Shown here one piece after another: positions 9,298 to 18,175 of a DNA stretch of 64,000 bases. The translations under genes and the position numbers were made by a program. The notes under the pieces are model-generated. The model was given only the letters and a program-made list of their open reading frames with translations, was not told the origin of the DNA and did no database searches. How positions within the stretch are numbered: position 1 is the first letter of the stretch; every line of letters starts with the position of its first letter. The DNA comes from Synechococcus sp. BIOS-U3-1 (GTDB lineage Bacteria; Cyanobacteriota; Cyanobacteriia; PCC-6307; Cyanobiaceae). Location of the stretch: positions 248,001 to 312,000 of the forward strand of contig NZ_CP047936.1 of NCBI RefSeq assembly GCF_014279975.1, written 5' to 3'.

Positions 9298-10071
9298 TTA
9301 ATAAAGTAGCAGCTTTCGTTTTAAAAGGATTAAAGAATGAATTAGAATGATCAAGCGTGTAATTAGTTTGAGGAAGTAATTTCTATCATTTTTTGTAAGA
9401 TTATTTGAATGAATTCGACGATAAGTGATTACTGATGAAGTTCTAAGAAGTCCACCCTTGTATGTTGAAGCACAAAGCGAGAACCACTTATCATGTTCGT
9501 CAATGAGGGCTGGCAGAGGTAATGCAATATTCAGCAAATCCCTACTAAACAACATGGTGCTACCAAAGTAAGGCCTGCTTTTATCTGAGAATAACTGAGC
9601 TATTAGGACTTCGTAGAATCTCTCTTGTATAAGATATTCATCTTTAACAGAGCTTCTTGAAAATTGAGATAATTCTGAATTGTTTCTAAATTCTGTGAAA
9701 TTACCACATAACATCGAAGGATTAAATTTATTAAATACAAGCTGCGTATGCGAAACGCGAGTTAGTGGCCAAATATCATCTTGATCTGAGAAAAAAATGA
9801 AACTACCTCGACATTTAAGAAGGGCAATTTCGAAGGTTTTATTATGTCCTAAATTCGTAGAATTGCAAAAAATACGCAGAGGCATTGAGGTTGCGAGATC
9901 ATTTAAGATTTCAACAGAGTTATCAGTTGACTTGTCGTCAACACACACTAGTTCAAATGAGCTTTGCTTAGAAGCAAAATTAAATGCAGCATTAATAGAA
10001 TTAACCTGCTCTATTAAATAGCGTGAGCCATTATAAACAGCAATGGCAACCGAAAAAGTTGGAGCTTGCAT
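9298..10071 (-). CDS. Family 2 glycosyltransferase
   Basis: 257 aa from the ATG at 10071, which overlaps the stop of the polymerase gene by one base (TAATG). An upstream in-frame start at 10116 would overlap that gene by 46 bases and is less likely. GT-A fold motifs: FSVAIAVYNGSRYLIEQVNSI at the N-terminus, LVCVDDKSTDNS for nucleotide binding, and FFSDQDDIW as the DxD-type metal site. Such enzymes transfer a single sugar to the lipid-linked repeat unit in the cytoplasm. The C-terminus is basic and hydrophobic, which suggests membrane association. Donor and acceptor are unknown. Confidence 0.85.
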   Translation of the reverse strand: MQAPTFSVAIAVYNGSRYLIEQVNSINAAFNFASKQSSFELVCVDDKSTDNSVEILNDLATSMPLRIFCNSTNLGHNKTFEIALLKCRGSFIFFSDQDDIWPLTRVSHTQLVFNKFNPSMLCGNFTEFRNNSELSQFSRSSVKDEYLIQERFYEVLIAQLFSDKSRPYFGSTMLFSRDLLNIALPLPALIDEHDKWFSLCASTYKGGLLRTSSVITYRRIHSNNLTKNDRNYFLKLITRLIILIHSLILLKRKLLLY

Positions 10072-11267
10072 TAATTCGCAAAAGCCTTTGTATTTAAAAT
10101 ATATAGACCTGTGCATATATATACTGGAGCCATCTGAGTGCTACCAGAAGGGTTAAAAAGGCCTGCTATGATAAAAGGTAACATAAAAGATGCGGCCAAA
10201 GGCACGTTTAAATCGCTTCTGCTCTTGGCTATATAAATTGATTTGAGTTCTGTAAACAATTTATATAGAGTGTTAATGTAAAATGCAAATAGTGGGACAA
10301 CAAATATCCCTAATTTATGAACTAGGTTAAGGTAAATTAATTCTATACTATACGGGAGTCCACCTCGGGGCTCTACATCAGCAAAACCGGCACCAAGTCC
10401 ATGCCCTAACAAATTAAATTCTTTCGTAATTAATCCAATTTGTTCTAGCCTTGGATCATTTTCTAAAAATGCGAAAGAACTTACATCAACATAAACTAGG
10501 GAAAAGCAAGAAGCAACTAGCAAAATTACAGTGACTAATGCAAGAAGTAGAGGTCTTGATCTTCTAGTAAAAAAATGTGGGAGCATATAAAGGATCAATA
10601 GAATCATTATAATTGAGTAAGTGACTGAAGAAATATACCCAATGTAGGCTAAAATGAAGCACAAGCTAAATGTAATTCTGAAAGACTTAGACCATGATAT
10701 TGTATTTGGGGAAATCAACATCACTACAAAAGAAGGGATAGCTACATAAAACATTGGTGTATATAAATCGCTTATTATAAGTGCAAAATCAAGGTCGGTC
10801 AGTAGCATTAGGATGCTAATAGCTCCAATGACAAATGCTGAAAAGCAATAGGCATTTAATTTTAATATAATCTTGATGAACTTGACGTTTTCTGTCGGCT
10901 TTAATCCGAATACCATAAAATTATAGATGCCAAAAAGGGATAAAAAATTGAAATTAGATAGTATATAATTTAGATCTGTCATTTTGAATATTGAAACTGA
11001 AAATCCCCATAGCCAACTTAGTGATACCATTATGCATATCCAAGATGATATGTGAACTGGCTTTCTGTGTGTTAGCCAGGATTCAAGGGCAAGTATATTT
11101 CCAAATAAACTCCCTAAAAATAATGGAAGAAAGATTCCTGTTGATTTGATTAATTCTGTTGGTATCTGTGAATTTATAGGTATAGCGTGAACTCTAAACT
11201 CCCCCAAGTAGTTGAATGCTATGAGAAATGGTAGTAGATAAATGTATGCATTAAGAAGCTTTTTCAT
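10071..11267 (-). CDS. Wzy-like polysaccharide polymerase (O-antigen ligase/polymerase family)
   Basis: 398 aa with about ten to twelve hydrophobic helices. Between the late helices is a large outside loop containing GLITKEFNLLGHGLGAGF, and then YSIELIYLNLVHKLGIFVV; the G-x-G followed by E-x-x-Y-L-N-x-x-x-K-x-G pattern is typical of Wzy/O-antigen ligase proteins. The start ATG overlaps the stop of the upstream glycosyltransferase by 4 bases, and the downstream one overlaps by one base. It would link lipid-carried repeat units in the periplasm, with the Wzz-like protein at the left edge setting length. Ligase activity is the alternative. Confidence 0.72.
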   Translation of the reverse strand: MKKLLNAYIYLLPFLIAFNYLGEFRVHAIPINSQIPTELIKSTGIFLPLFLGSLFGNILALESWLTHRKPVHISSWICIMVSLSWLWGFSVSIFKMTDLNYILSNFNFLSLFGIYNFMVFGLKPTENVKFIKIILKLNAYCFSAFVIGAISILMLLTDLDFALIISDLYTPMFYVAIPSFVVMLISPNTISWSKSFRITFSLCFILAYIGYISSVTYSIIMILLILYMLPHFFTRRSRPLLLALVTVILLVASCFSLVYVDVSSFAFLENDPRLEQIGLITKEFNLLGHGLGAGFADVEPRGGLPYSIELIYLNLVHKLGIFVVPLFAFYINTLYKLFTELKSIYIAKSRSDLNVPLAASFMLPFIIAGLFNPSGSTQMAPVYICTGLYILNTKAFAN

Positions 11268-11998
11268 GATTCTGATTTAATTGCTCGATACACTTTGATG
11301 GCTAAGCGAAGTAAGTTGTGGATAAGTTTTGAAGCGTAAGCTTGAATAGGATTATATCCTAGCAAAGACAGGTTTTTAGAGTAATCATTCCAAAAATTAA
11401 GATCATAATTTGACTTACTGATTCCCGCGTAGTCATCATGTCGCGAAGTAACTAACATGCTGAAAGAATACGAGGTTGACTTGTAAAGCTTTAGATTTAA
11501 AAGAAAGTCTGCAAGAATTGCATACTTTGGATCGTATGAATTAGCAATAATGAATGATGCCTCGTAAAAAATTGACTGATGACAATTATTGAATATTGTC
11601 CTGCTAAAAGATTTATGAAGATGATGAATTCTTCTTCGCTTTGGCAGGTATGAGCGGCAAATTAGTGTTTTATTTATTGGTAGCTTTGGTAAAACATAAA
11701 GGCAATCAAAGCCGCCAAGGAATATTATATGAGAGCAGTTTTTATAAAGCAATGTGGACCCATGATTGTATGCATGATAAACACCACTCTTTGCTCTAGA
11801 AACTACGAGTGTTAGTTTGTCAATACCATAATATTCTGCAATATAATTTACTTTTCGCGAAGAAGTTTCCGGCGTGATAACTATGCAGATTTTTACAGGT
11901 TGAGTGGTAGAGGTTAACGCTGTTTTGATTGAATATATTGTGCAGGCAAGTCCCACAAGATCATCATGGATGGCTATAACTATGCCTAGAGCTTTCAA
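11264..11998 (-). CDS. Family 2 glycosyltransferase (WcaE-like)
   Basis: 244 aa. The only plausible start is TTG at 11998, since a TAG lies seven codons upstream. N-terminus LGIVIAIHDDLVGLACTIYS is the GT2 opening strand. Further on, SGVYHAYNHGS and HIIFLGGFDCL correspond to the GIYDAMNKG and FLNSDD blocks of WcaE-like enzymes, but the DxD equivalent reads GGFD, which is atypical. It is the first gene of a four-gene minus-strand operon (glycosyltransferase, polymerase, glycosyltransferase, flippase-like) with overlapping ends. The sugar donor is unknown. Confidence 0.75.
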   Translation of the reverse strand: MKALGIVIAIHDDLVGLACTIYSIKTALTSTTQPVKICIVITPETSSRKVNYIAEYYGIDKLTLVVSRAKSGVYHAYNHGSTLLYKNCSHIIFLGGFDCLYVLPKLPINKTLICRSYLPKRRRIHHLHKSFSRTIFNNCHQSIFYEASFIIANSYDPKYAILADFLLNLKLYKSTSYSFSMLVTSRHDDYAGISKSNYDLNFWNDYSKNLSLLGYNPIQAYASKLIHNLLRLAIKVYRAIKSES

Positions 11999-12313
11999 GG
12001 TAATGATTTTAGTAAACTACATCAAATTCTAATTCATCACAGCTGCATTTTCTGGGTACATGAGCTCGGAAATGGGACTCGTCTCAAGGAGGCTAGGTGG
12101 CAAGCAAAAGTAGTTGCAATTTTCCGTTTGCTATCATTTATTGCTTTAGAAATTTTGCTTGCGCTATTGCTTATGACCTTGCCTGTTTGGTTTGGAAAAC
12201 TCACTTGTTCTCGCTTAGAAGAGGATTTTGGCGCTGTTGTTTCGTCTGAAGGAGTAGGTGCAGATAATCCTGGCTCTCAAGAAATATATTTTGTTCTTGA
12301 AATTTAGATTTTA

Positions 12314-12338
12314 ACCAGCCGAATAATATTCGGTTGGT
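12314..12338. terminator. Hairpin after the 12011-12307 open frame
   Basis: Arms 12314-12325 (ACCAGCCGAATA) and 12327-12338 are complementary with one G-T wobble. It starts 7 bases after the TAG ending the plus-strand open frame. There is no convincing T-run, so termination is tentative. Confidence 0.4.
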
Positions 12339-12553
12339 AGGTTATGAGCCTTATGCCGATTTGTATGATTGTCGCTTGGCTGGTGCCACTGGTTTTCAGT
12401 AAATTCACTCCGGAATTAATGTTGGAGCTGGCTCAAATGACCAGAGTCTGTGTTTGACGATTTTATGTATTTGCATAAGCTTGTTCAAAACTTACTAGAA
12501 ACTGATGGTAAAGAATTCATTTATAAGTTCCTACTGTTTGGGATCATTTCACT

Positions 12554-12985
12554 TTGCCCTGTCCGTCTGTATCCGAATTCGGGAAGCTCAAGCAGGCATC
12601 AGAAGTACGAATGAGGAAAGGGCTTGATCGTTCCAAGCACCAGCTTGATACGCCTAATGCAGTAAGGATAAGGTCGAATTCTCGAAGATCGTCCAAAGAG
12701 CTACTGGTGATGCTTGAGCGCAGCTTGACGTACCACCTGATACTTGGCACAGTCGTGCACTCGCAAGATTTTCGCCCAGTTATACCCGCGGCATGTATGG
12801 CCTTGGAAGGAGGCGTGCAACTTGAATCAATTCATGGCTGTTTCAGATATCCTGGCGTCCCAGAGGTGACTATCGAGAGGATACGCGTGTCCCTTCATCT
12901 GCTCTCATTTGACATGCAGGCAGACAATTATCGGCATTGGCGCGAAACGTTAATCAATATTAAAAGTATCAGTAATTGGGTGTAG
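12554..12985 (+). CDS. Uncertain open frame, 143 codons, no recognised family
   Basis: The frame is open for 143 codons from an ATG at 12554, basic in its first half (many Arg/Lys/Ser), with no membrane segment, no repeated motif and no recognised domain. It stands alone in an orphan region and has no clear ribosome-binding site or operon partner. It may be spurious or a relic. It is listed only because it is the longest open frame in a stretch without other genes. Confidence 0.15.
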   Translation: MPCPSVSEFGKLKQASEVRMRKGLDRSKHQLDTPNAVRIRSNSRRSSKELLVMLERSLTYHLILGTVVHSQDFRPVIPAACMALEGGVQLESIHGCFRYPGVPEVTIERIRVSLHLLSFDMQADNYRHWRETLINIKSISNWV

Positions 12986-13165
12986 GCTTTCCTTTTTTTG
13001 CTTCTTGGCAATGAAAACATTTTCGCTGGAGCCAGATTATTTCTTTAGCCGCGTACCCAGGATTACTAAAATGAGTGATTTCGCTAATAAATTTGAATTA
13101 ATTGTGCTACGCAGATCTGAATTTATCTGTACTATTGTATGATAATGTGGCGAAGTTTAATCCTT

Positions 13166-14410
13166 TCATTTGGATTCTATTGCAGATAAATAGATCTTCT
13201 TGTACAAGCCTGCAATCCGTCTAGGGGCCCAGAGACATTCTGCCCGCTTACGAGCCGCAGCTCCTAAAGCATTTCGGCGCTTCGGATTCGCAAGAACCCA
13301 ACTAATCGCCGCCGCGAGGGACGCTGGCTCAAACGGCTCGGCAAGTGCGCCGGTGACACGGTCGTCGATGATGTCGGTAAGGCCTCCAGTATTGAATGCC
13401 ACAACCGGGGTGCCGCAGGCGTGGGCTTCTAGACCGGTGTTGGGTAAGTTGTCCTGGCGGGATGGCACCACCATCACATCAGCAGCGCTGTAGAGGACAC
13501 GCAAGCTGAGGTCATCGTGAAGATGGCCTGTGTAATGCACTGGGAAGCCAAGCTGAGGTGGCGACTGAGGTGCGAGCTGGCCGAACACCATGAGTCGAAG
13601 ATCTTGCAGATTGCCTTCAGTGCGCAGCTGGGTGAGGGCCGTAAGAAGAAGATCCATTCCTTTACGGTGATCGTTGCCCCCGCCTATGGCGCCGAACAAC
13701 AACAGCGGGCAGTCCTGTGGCAACTCAAGCAAATGACGTGCCAAACGCTGCTCAATCGGTTGCCAACGATTGGTGTCAACTGGATATGGCACCACTGCCA
13801 CGGGCCAGTCAGCCATCAGAGCGCTGGCGTGTACGCAATCTGCTAACCACTGACTGGGGCAGACGATCTGCAGCGGCCGGCGCCAGTGCTTCCGCTTCCG
13901 CTGCCAGGTGGTGCGGTTGAGATCAAAACCGCTTTCATGGTCGGGGCGATTGTCTGAGCGATAACCATCACGCCAGCGGTGATCGGTGGTGTAATGCTCA
14001 GCGCCGCAGAAGGCCCACATGTCGTGAAGGGTCCACACGATCGGTTTGCGGATGCGGGCAATGTCGGTAATGGAGAGCATCTCGTTCTGAACCCAATGCA
14101 GGTGCACCACATCGGCATCGGAGACATTTAGGCGATCCGGCCAACCAGAAGGCACCAGAGATGGTGAGTGAAGAATCGGGTTTTCGGTGTGCAGAAGCTG
14201 GCGCAAGGGGGTGACAAGTTGGTGGCGTACGCGGCCGATTGCCTTCGACCTTTTGCTTGTGGGGCCTTGCACCGACCAATCGCCCGAGGCGGCCACATTC
14301 ACAAGCATCCGTGAGTCGATTCCTGAATTATGTAGAGCGTGATGGATCCGGTAAGCCGCACGTGCGGCGCCGCCGTTGATGTCCGAATGGTTGAGATGGA
14401 ATATTTTCAC
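13166..14410 (-). CDS. Family 4 glycosyltransferase (WcaC-like)
   Basis: 414 aa from a GTG at 14410. The N-terminal domain begins FHLNHSDINGGAARAAYRIH, the donor-cleft opening of WcaC-like GT4 enzymes, with VVHLHW and TLHDMWAFCGAEHY typical of the same group. The C-terminal GT-B domain has GGGNDHRKGMDLLL, YSAADVMVVPSRQDNLPNTG and the E-x7-E region GLEAHACGTPVVAF. It is far more GC-rich than the genes on both sides, so it probably has a different origin or was acquired separately. The acceptor and donor are not identifiable. Confidence 0.88.
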   Translation of the reverse strand: MKIFHLNHSDINGGAARAAYRIHHALHNSGIDSRMLVNVAASGDWSVQGPTSKRSKAIGRVRHQLVTPLRQLLHTENPILHSPSLVPSGWPDRLNVSDADVVHLHWVQNEMLSITDIARIRKPIVWTLHDMWAFCGAEHYTTDHRWRDGYRSDNRPDHESGFDLNRTTWQRKRKHWRRPLQIVCPSQWLADCVHASALMADWPVAVVPYPVDTNRWQPIEQRLARHLLELPQDCPLLLFGAIGGGNDHRKGMDLLLTALTQLRTEGNLQDLRLMVFGQLAPQSPPQLGFPVHYTGHLHDDLSLRVLYSAADVMVVPSRQDNLPNTGLEAHACGTPVVAFNTGGLTDIIDDRVTGALAEPFEPASLAAAISWVLANPKRRNALGAAARKRAECLWAPRRIAGLYKKIYLSAIESK

Positions 14411-14480
14411 TTGTCTAAAGGTTTTGATCTCCTATCAAGTAAGGCCTTGACTCTGCTGACTATGGGTTCAAGATTTTGCT

Positions 14481-15425
14481 TCATATTAATTTTTTTAGTG
14501 GAATAGAAGTGATTCCAAATCCAGTAGATCCATAACCATTCCCATTGTGGAAGATGTAAAGATTGTTGTTATAGACAAAGGGGTAAGAATAGCAAACCAT
14601 TTCAGAAGCCCACTCACAGTTAAAATTACTATGCAACGAGAGTTCACTGCTGTTTTCCATAGGCCCCCAATTTTTTCCGTCAACAGAATATACATGGTGT
14701 ATTGAATATTCAGTCTTAGGTGATTTTTTGGAGTACCACATGTGAAATCCATTTTTTGTTTTAATCACAGATGGTCTTGCTAGTGATGTTATCTCTTCAG
14801 TATTATCTAAGCATACACATATATTTTGATCCCAATGTTTTCCATCGCTGGATTCAGCATACTTTATATTATAACAAGGCGTGTCCGGACTTTTCCATCC
14901 TGTTCCTGACACGTACCACATACGAAATATTGAAGATTTTTTATCAAATAAGACCCATGGAGCAGTAAGAACATGAAAAGGCTCACTGTCTGACAGTGTA
15001 AAGATTGGGGCTCTGCTCACTCTCGTATATTTGTTTCCCGCGATTTGTATTGCTAGGCCCCCAAATAATCCAAATCTGACAGTTGATCTAGGTTTCCAAC
15101 CTATATAGTAAAGCAATTTTGTAATATTTTCACTGCTGACCACAGACGATGGTGAGACTCCATTATCATCAAAACATCCCAATTCTCCTGGCTGAAATAC
15201 TGTTTCTACGCTTTTTCCAGATATGTGTGGAAAAGGTTCCATATCTATATGAATTCGTCTTATGAATGATCGGTTTTTTGCGTCTCTGTCCGCGAAAAGT
15301 ACTGCTATAACTGAATTTTGAATTGATTCTACTACCGGGAGCATGAAGTGCTGAATATCAGTATCAAATTTATTTTTCACTATTTCACGGGAAACAATTG
15401 GTTTGTCTGCAAGTTTGAATTTCAT
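14481..15425 (-). CDS. Glycosidase-like five-bladed beta-propeller protein (GH32/43 fold)
   Basis: 314 aa, no signal peptide, so probably cytoplasmic. Repeated blade-like segments are visible: HVLTAPWVLFDKKSSIFRMW, IKYAESSDGKHW, TSLARPSVIKTKNGFHMWYS, HHVYSVDGKNWG and CYSYPFVYNNNLYIFHNGNG. The pattern of hydrophobic-x-x-DG..W and RP.V is that of the arabinanase/levansucrase/invertase superfamily. Proteins of this kind occur inside nonulosonic-acid loci of other bacteria, where their role is not established. It is the last gene of the pseB-to-neuD operon, 6 bases after the acetyltransferase gene. Hydrolase activity is not shown by the sequence. Confidence 0.65.
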   Translation of the reverse strand: MKFKLADKPIVSREIVKNKFDTDIQHFMLPVVESIQNSVIAVLFADRDAKNRSFIRRIHIDMEPFPHISGKSVETVFQPGELGCFDDNGVSPSSVVSSENITKLLYYIGWKPRSTVRFGLFGGLAIQIAGNKYTRVSRAPIFTLSDSEPFHVLTAPWVLFDKKSSIFRMWYVSGTGWKSPDTPCYNIKYAESSDGKHWDQNICVCLDNTEEITSLARPSVIKTKNGFHMWYSKKSPKTEYSIHHVYSVDGKNWGPMENSSELSLHSNFNCEWASEMVCYSYPFVYNNNLYIFHNGNGYGSTGFGITSIPLKKLI

Positions 15426-15431
15426 TTGTTA

Positions 15432-16097
15432 TCAAAAGATATTTGCTGTGGACGAGTCACTTGAGATTATTCTGCCAGGTAGACCCATGACAACTGATGA
15501 AGAAGGTATATCCCTCAAGATGTTTGCTCCTGCACCAATCACAGCCCTTTCTCCAATATGGAGGCCATCTCTAATTGTACTATTGACTCCTATAAAGCAT
15601 GATTCTCCGATAGTGCACCTCCCACTAATTACAACATGGGATGTCACGAATGAGTGAGATTCAAGCTTTGAATGATGTCCAAAATGATTTCCACTCCACA
15701 TAATTACATTATTTCCGATCTCTGCAAAGTGTTGTATAACATTGTTTTCTAATATAAAACAGTTTTCCCCAACCTTTGCTGTTGAAAAAATAAGTGCATG
15801 CGGGCTTATATAAGATATAAAGTTATACCCTTTTGTTTTTGCTGTCATATAACGACTTTTTCTTGTTTCATTCACTTCTCTTGAACTCATAACAATAAGC
15901 ATTTTGCAGCTCTCGGGCGGAACTTTTTTCTCAATAGTTTCAAATTCATATAAAGGTAATCCAAAATAAGCTTCCTCAGAGATATAATTCGAATCGCATG
16001 TAAAACCAACTACTTCATAGCGCGGATCTGCCTTTAAATAAGTATATACAATTTCGGCCATTTGGCCATTTCCATAAATCAATATTCGTTCAACCAT
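15432..16097 (-). CDS. NeuD-family sugar O/N-acetyltransferase (left-handed beta-helix)
   Basis: 221 aa. An N-terminal PglD/NeuD-like nucleotide-binding segment (RILIYGNGQMAEIVYTYL) precedes a left-handed beta-helix built from hexapeptide repeats (VGENCFILENNVIQHFAEIG, IGESCFIGVNSTIRDGLHIG, IGAGANIL). The catalytic-type His falls in the SGNHFGHHSK segment. NeuD-like enzymes acetylate sialic acid or related sugars. This is the only acetyltransferase in the pse-type operon, so it could O-acetylate the product or stand in for the missing PseH. Its start overlaps the aminotransferase gene by 8 bases. Confidence 0.82.
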   Translation of the reverse strand: MVERILIYGNGQMAEIVYTYLKADPRYEVVGFTCDSNYISEEAYFGLPLYEFETIEKKVPPESCKMLIVMSSREVNETRKSRYMTAKTKGYNFISYISPHALIFSTAKVGENCFILENNVIQHFAEIGNNVIMWSGNHFGHHSKLESHSFVTSHVVISGRCTIGESCFIGVNSTIRDGLHIGERAVIGAGANILRDIPSSSVVMGLPGRIISSDSSTANIF

Positions 16098-17169
16098 AGT
16101 TTAGGAAACCTGTGATAACTTTAATCGTAGATTTTAGCTCATCGCTTTTTCCGTTGTTGATTGGAAAGTTCAATATACGATTCGTGAAATCCGTCGCTTG
16201 CGACTTTTCTTTCTGATGAAACCCTAATATAAGAGGTAGAGAGGGATAAAGCTTATTGGCACTTAAATCACAAGCCCACAATCTTTGAAGCAATTCATCC
16301 CTAGAATTTTTTGATTTCATTAAAATCGAAAACCTCCATAAAACATCAGTGTCTTTTGAATCTAAGATTCTTATTTGGCCTGAGTATGGTTTTAATAGGG
16401 TTGTTACATATCTAGTTGTTTTTTTGTATTGAGCACAAATCTCATTTACAGTTTGCAATTTTCTTTCTATATCTTGTTTTTTTGCTGGATCCCCATTATG
16501 TGTATAGTACTCACTCCATTTAAGCATCAGTCGGTACATCTCCTTTTTACTGCATACATCCTCATCCTTGTCTGTAATTAAATTAAGTAGTCTATAGTAT
16601 TCATCACGAAAAGCAGTATTTCCATTATTAGCGGAATTGTACTTTTTATTTTCAGGTTTAATTGCGAAATTCGACAATCTTGTTTTAATTAAGCCTCCAC
16701 CTCCTAGGTTTATTTGCTTTGAGCTTCCAAAGCTATAAACTGCAAAGTCGCCATAAGAGCCCATTAAATCATTGGTTTTACATCTGTATTCCGAGAGAAC
16801 GGATTGAGCACAATCTTCCAATATGAATACACCATATTTATCGCATATATATTTAATTTTCCCCATATCCTGTACTATTCCGTTTATGTGAGCGCAAAAT
16901 AGTATTATTTGCTTTGTTTCTTTGATTGGCATGTCCCTTAATCTTTCTGATAGCGAATCTATGCTCATGTTGCCTGTATTTATATCTGTATCAATAAATT
17001 CATACATCACCTTGGCTTGCCATATTGCCATTAAAACCTGAAAGCATATATTGCAAGGCAGGATTACTATTGTTTGACTTTCTCTCTCTCTCATCCACCG
17101 AAGAATATGATAAATTCCATTCGTCGCAGATTTCGTTAATATAGAGTTTTTAGGAAAGACTTTCAACAT
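16090..17169 (-). CDS. DegT/DnrJ/EryC1-family PLP sugar aminotransferase, divergent
   Basis: 359 aa. The fold type I PLP pattern is visible: LPCNICFQVLMAIWQAKVMY, then GVFILEDCAQSVLSEY with the cofactor-binding Asp, and YSFGSSKQINLGGGGLI, where the Lys probably forms the Schiff base. The SSKQ context differs from the usual SFHPTK and the sequence is divergent from the PseC-like aminotransferase of this operon, so it probably acts on another sugar. It overlaps pseI by 20 bases and the acetyltransferase gene by 8 bases. The substrate is unknown. Confidence 0.78.
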   Translation of the reverse strand: MLKVFPKNSILTKSATNGIYHILRWMRERESQTIVILPCNICFQVLMAIWQAKVMYEFIDTDINTGNMSIDSLSERLRDMPIKETKQIILFCAHINGIVQDMGKIKYICDKYGVFILEDCAQSVLSEYRCKTNDLMGSYGDFAVYSFGSSKQINLGGGGLIKTRLSNFAIKPENKKYNSANNGNTAFRDEYYRLLNLITDKDEDVCSKKEMYRLMLKWSEYYTHNGDPAKKQDIERKLQTVNEICAQYKKTTRYVTTLLKPYSGQIRILDSKDTDVLWRFSILMKSKNSRDELLQRLWACDLSANKLYPSLPLILGFHQKEKSQATDFTNRILNFPINNGKSDELKSTIKVITGFLNYG

Positions 17170-18175
17170 CTTCTTTCGTTAATGGTGTTCCAGTTTTAAT
17201 ATCTTTTTTCGCGCGCAGTCCTATTACTTTTTCCAGCATACATGGATGTAAGCCGTTAGCGGGTCTTATAGAGCGAAGATCTTCTCGTTGAATTATATCA
17301 CCCTTCATTATGTCATTTACTACATACAATGACCTCCTATATTTATACGCTGTTTTCTCACTTTCTGTAGGACCAAATTCTTTTCTCCCTATGGTCTTAG
17401 AATATTCTTTAATCATATATACTAATTCTTTGAATTCAGCCGGTGTTAGGGAAAAAGCAGAGTCAAGAGCACCATCGCTACGTTCTAGTGTGATGTGTTT
17501 CTCAAATACCCTTGCTCCTGCGCCCATGGCTATCAAAGGAAGGTGAATTCCAAGGGAGTGATCAGATAGTCCAACGTTACATTCATATCTTTTTATTAGT
17601 TCAGGTATTCTTGCAATATTTGCATCTGTTAGAGGTGCCGGATAAGCGGCAGTACACTGTAAAAGCGTTAGATCTTTACAATTTGAAGCCAAATAACTAG
17701 TGTATATTCTTTCTATCTCCTCAATTGAAGCCATTCCCAGTGATACCAGGCATTTTTTAGCGTTTTTTAGCACATATCTCACGAATTCAATGTCATTTGC
17801 TTCTGATGATGCTACTTTGAGATTCTTGCAACCAATTGATACTATTTCATCAGTTGTTCTTGAGTCGAATGGCGTACAAATAAAATCTATTTTGTTTTCT
17901 TGGCAGTATTTTTTTATTCTTCCTTGCCACTCGAAATGCATAGCACCCTCGGTATAGATATCGAACAATGTTCTACCCTGCCATAATGTATCACGAAGCA
18001 AAAATTCCGACCTATTTGATTCAATTGTAATCGATTCTGGCCTGTAATGTTGCGTTTTAATGGCATTTACATTCGCCCATTTGCAACTATCTAGAAGTCG
18101 AAGACATCGTTCCCAGCTATTGCCATGATTTCCTGAAATCTCTGCGATGACATAACAGGTTTCCATTGTTTTCAT
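17150..18175 (-). CDS. pseI: Nonulosonic (pseudaminic/sialic) acid synthase, PseI/NeuB family
   Basis: 341 aa from the ATG at 18175, which overlaps the stop of the WbqC-like gene by one base; a longer frame to 18223 is unlikely. The TIM-barrel synthase domain starts YVIAEISGNHG and contains AIKTQHYRP, FICTPFD, KVASSEANDIEFV, LLQCTAAYP and VGLSDHSLG. A C-terminal SAF/antifreeze-like domain starts near residue 285 (YVVNDIMKGDIIQREDLRSI). The family condenses phosphoenolpyruvate with a 6-carbon sugar to make a 9-carbon acid. The product is probably pseudaminic-type because pseB, pseC and a pseG-like gene are in the same operon, but sequence alone does not exclude legionaminate. Confidence 0.9.
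   Translation of the reverse strand: MKTMETCYVIAEISGNHGNSWERCLRLLDSCKWANVNAIKTQHYRPESITIESNRSEFLLRDTLWQGRTLFDIYTEGAMHFEWQGRIKKYCQENKIDFICTPFDSRTTDEIVSIGCKNLKVASSEANDIEFVRYVLKNAKKCLVSLGMASIEEIERIYTSYLASNCKDLTLLQCTAAYPAPLTDANIARIPELIKRYECNVGLSDHSLGIHLPLIAMGAGARVFEKHITLERSDGALDSAFSLTPAEFKELVYMIKEYSKTIGRKEFGPTESEKTAYKYRRSLYVVNDIMKGDIIQREDLRSIRPANGLHPCMLEKVIGLRAKKDIKTGTPLTKEDVESLS

Larger units (their letters stand above)
11999..13165. other. Orphan stretch without a recognised gene
   Basis: About 1.17 kb between two glycosyltransferase genes. An open plus-strand frame at 12011-12307 lacks a usable early start and looks like the 3' end of a lost gene (it contains RLKEARWQAKVVAIF and a hydrophobic stretch). 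It ends at a TAG just before a hairpin at 12314-12338. A second open frame of 143 codons at 12554-12985 has no family features. The text DLYDCRLAGATGFQ before a TAA near 12400 may be another coding remnant. I recognise no family in any of these. Confidence 0.5.
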
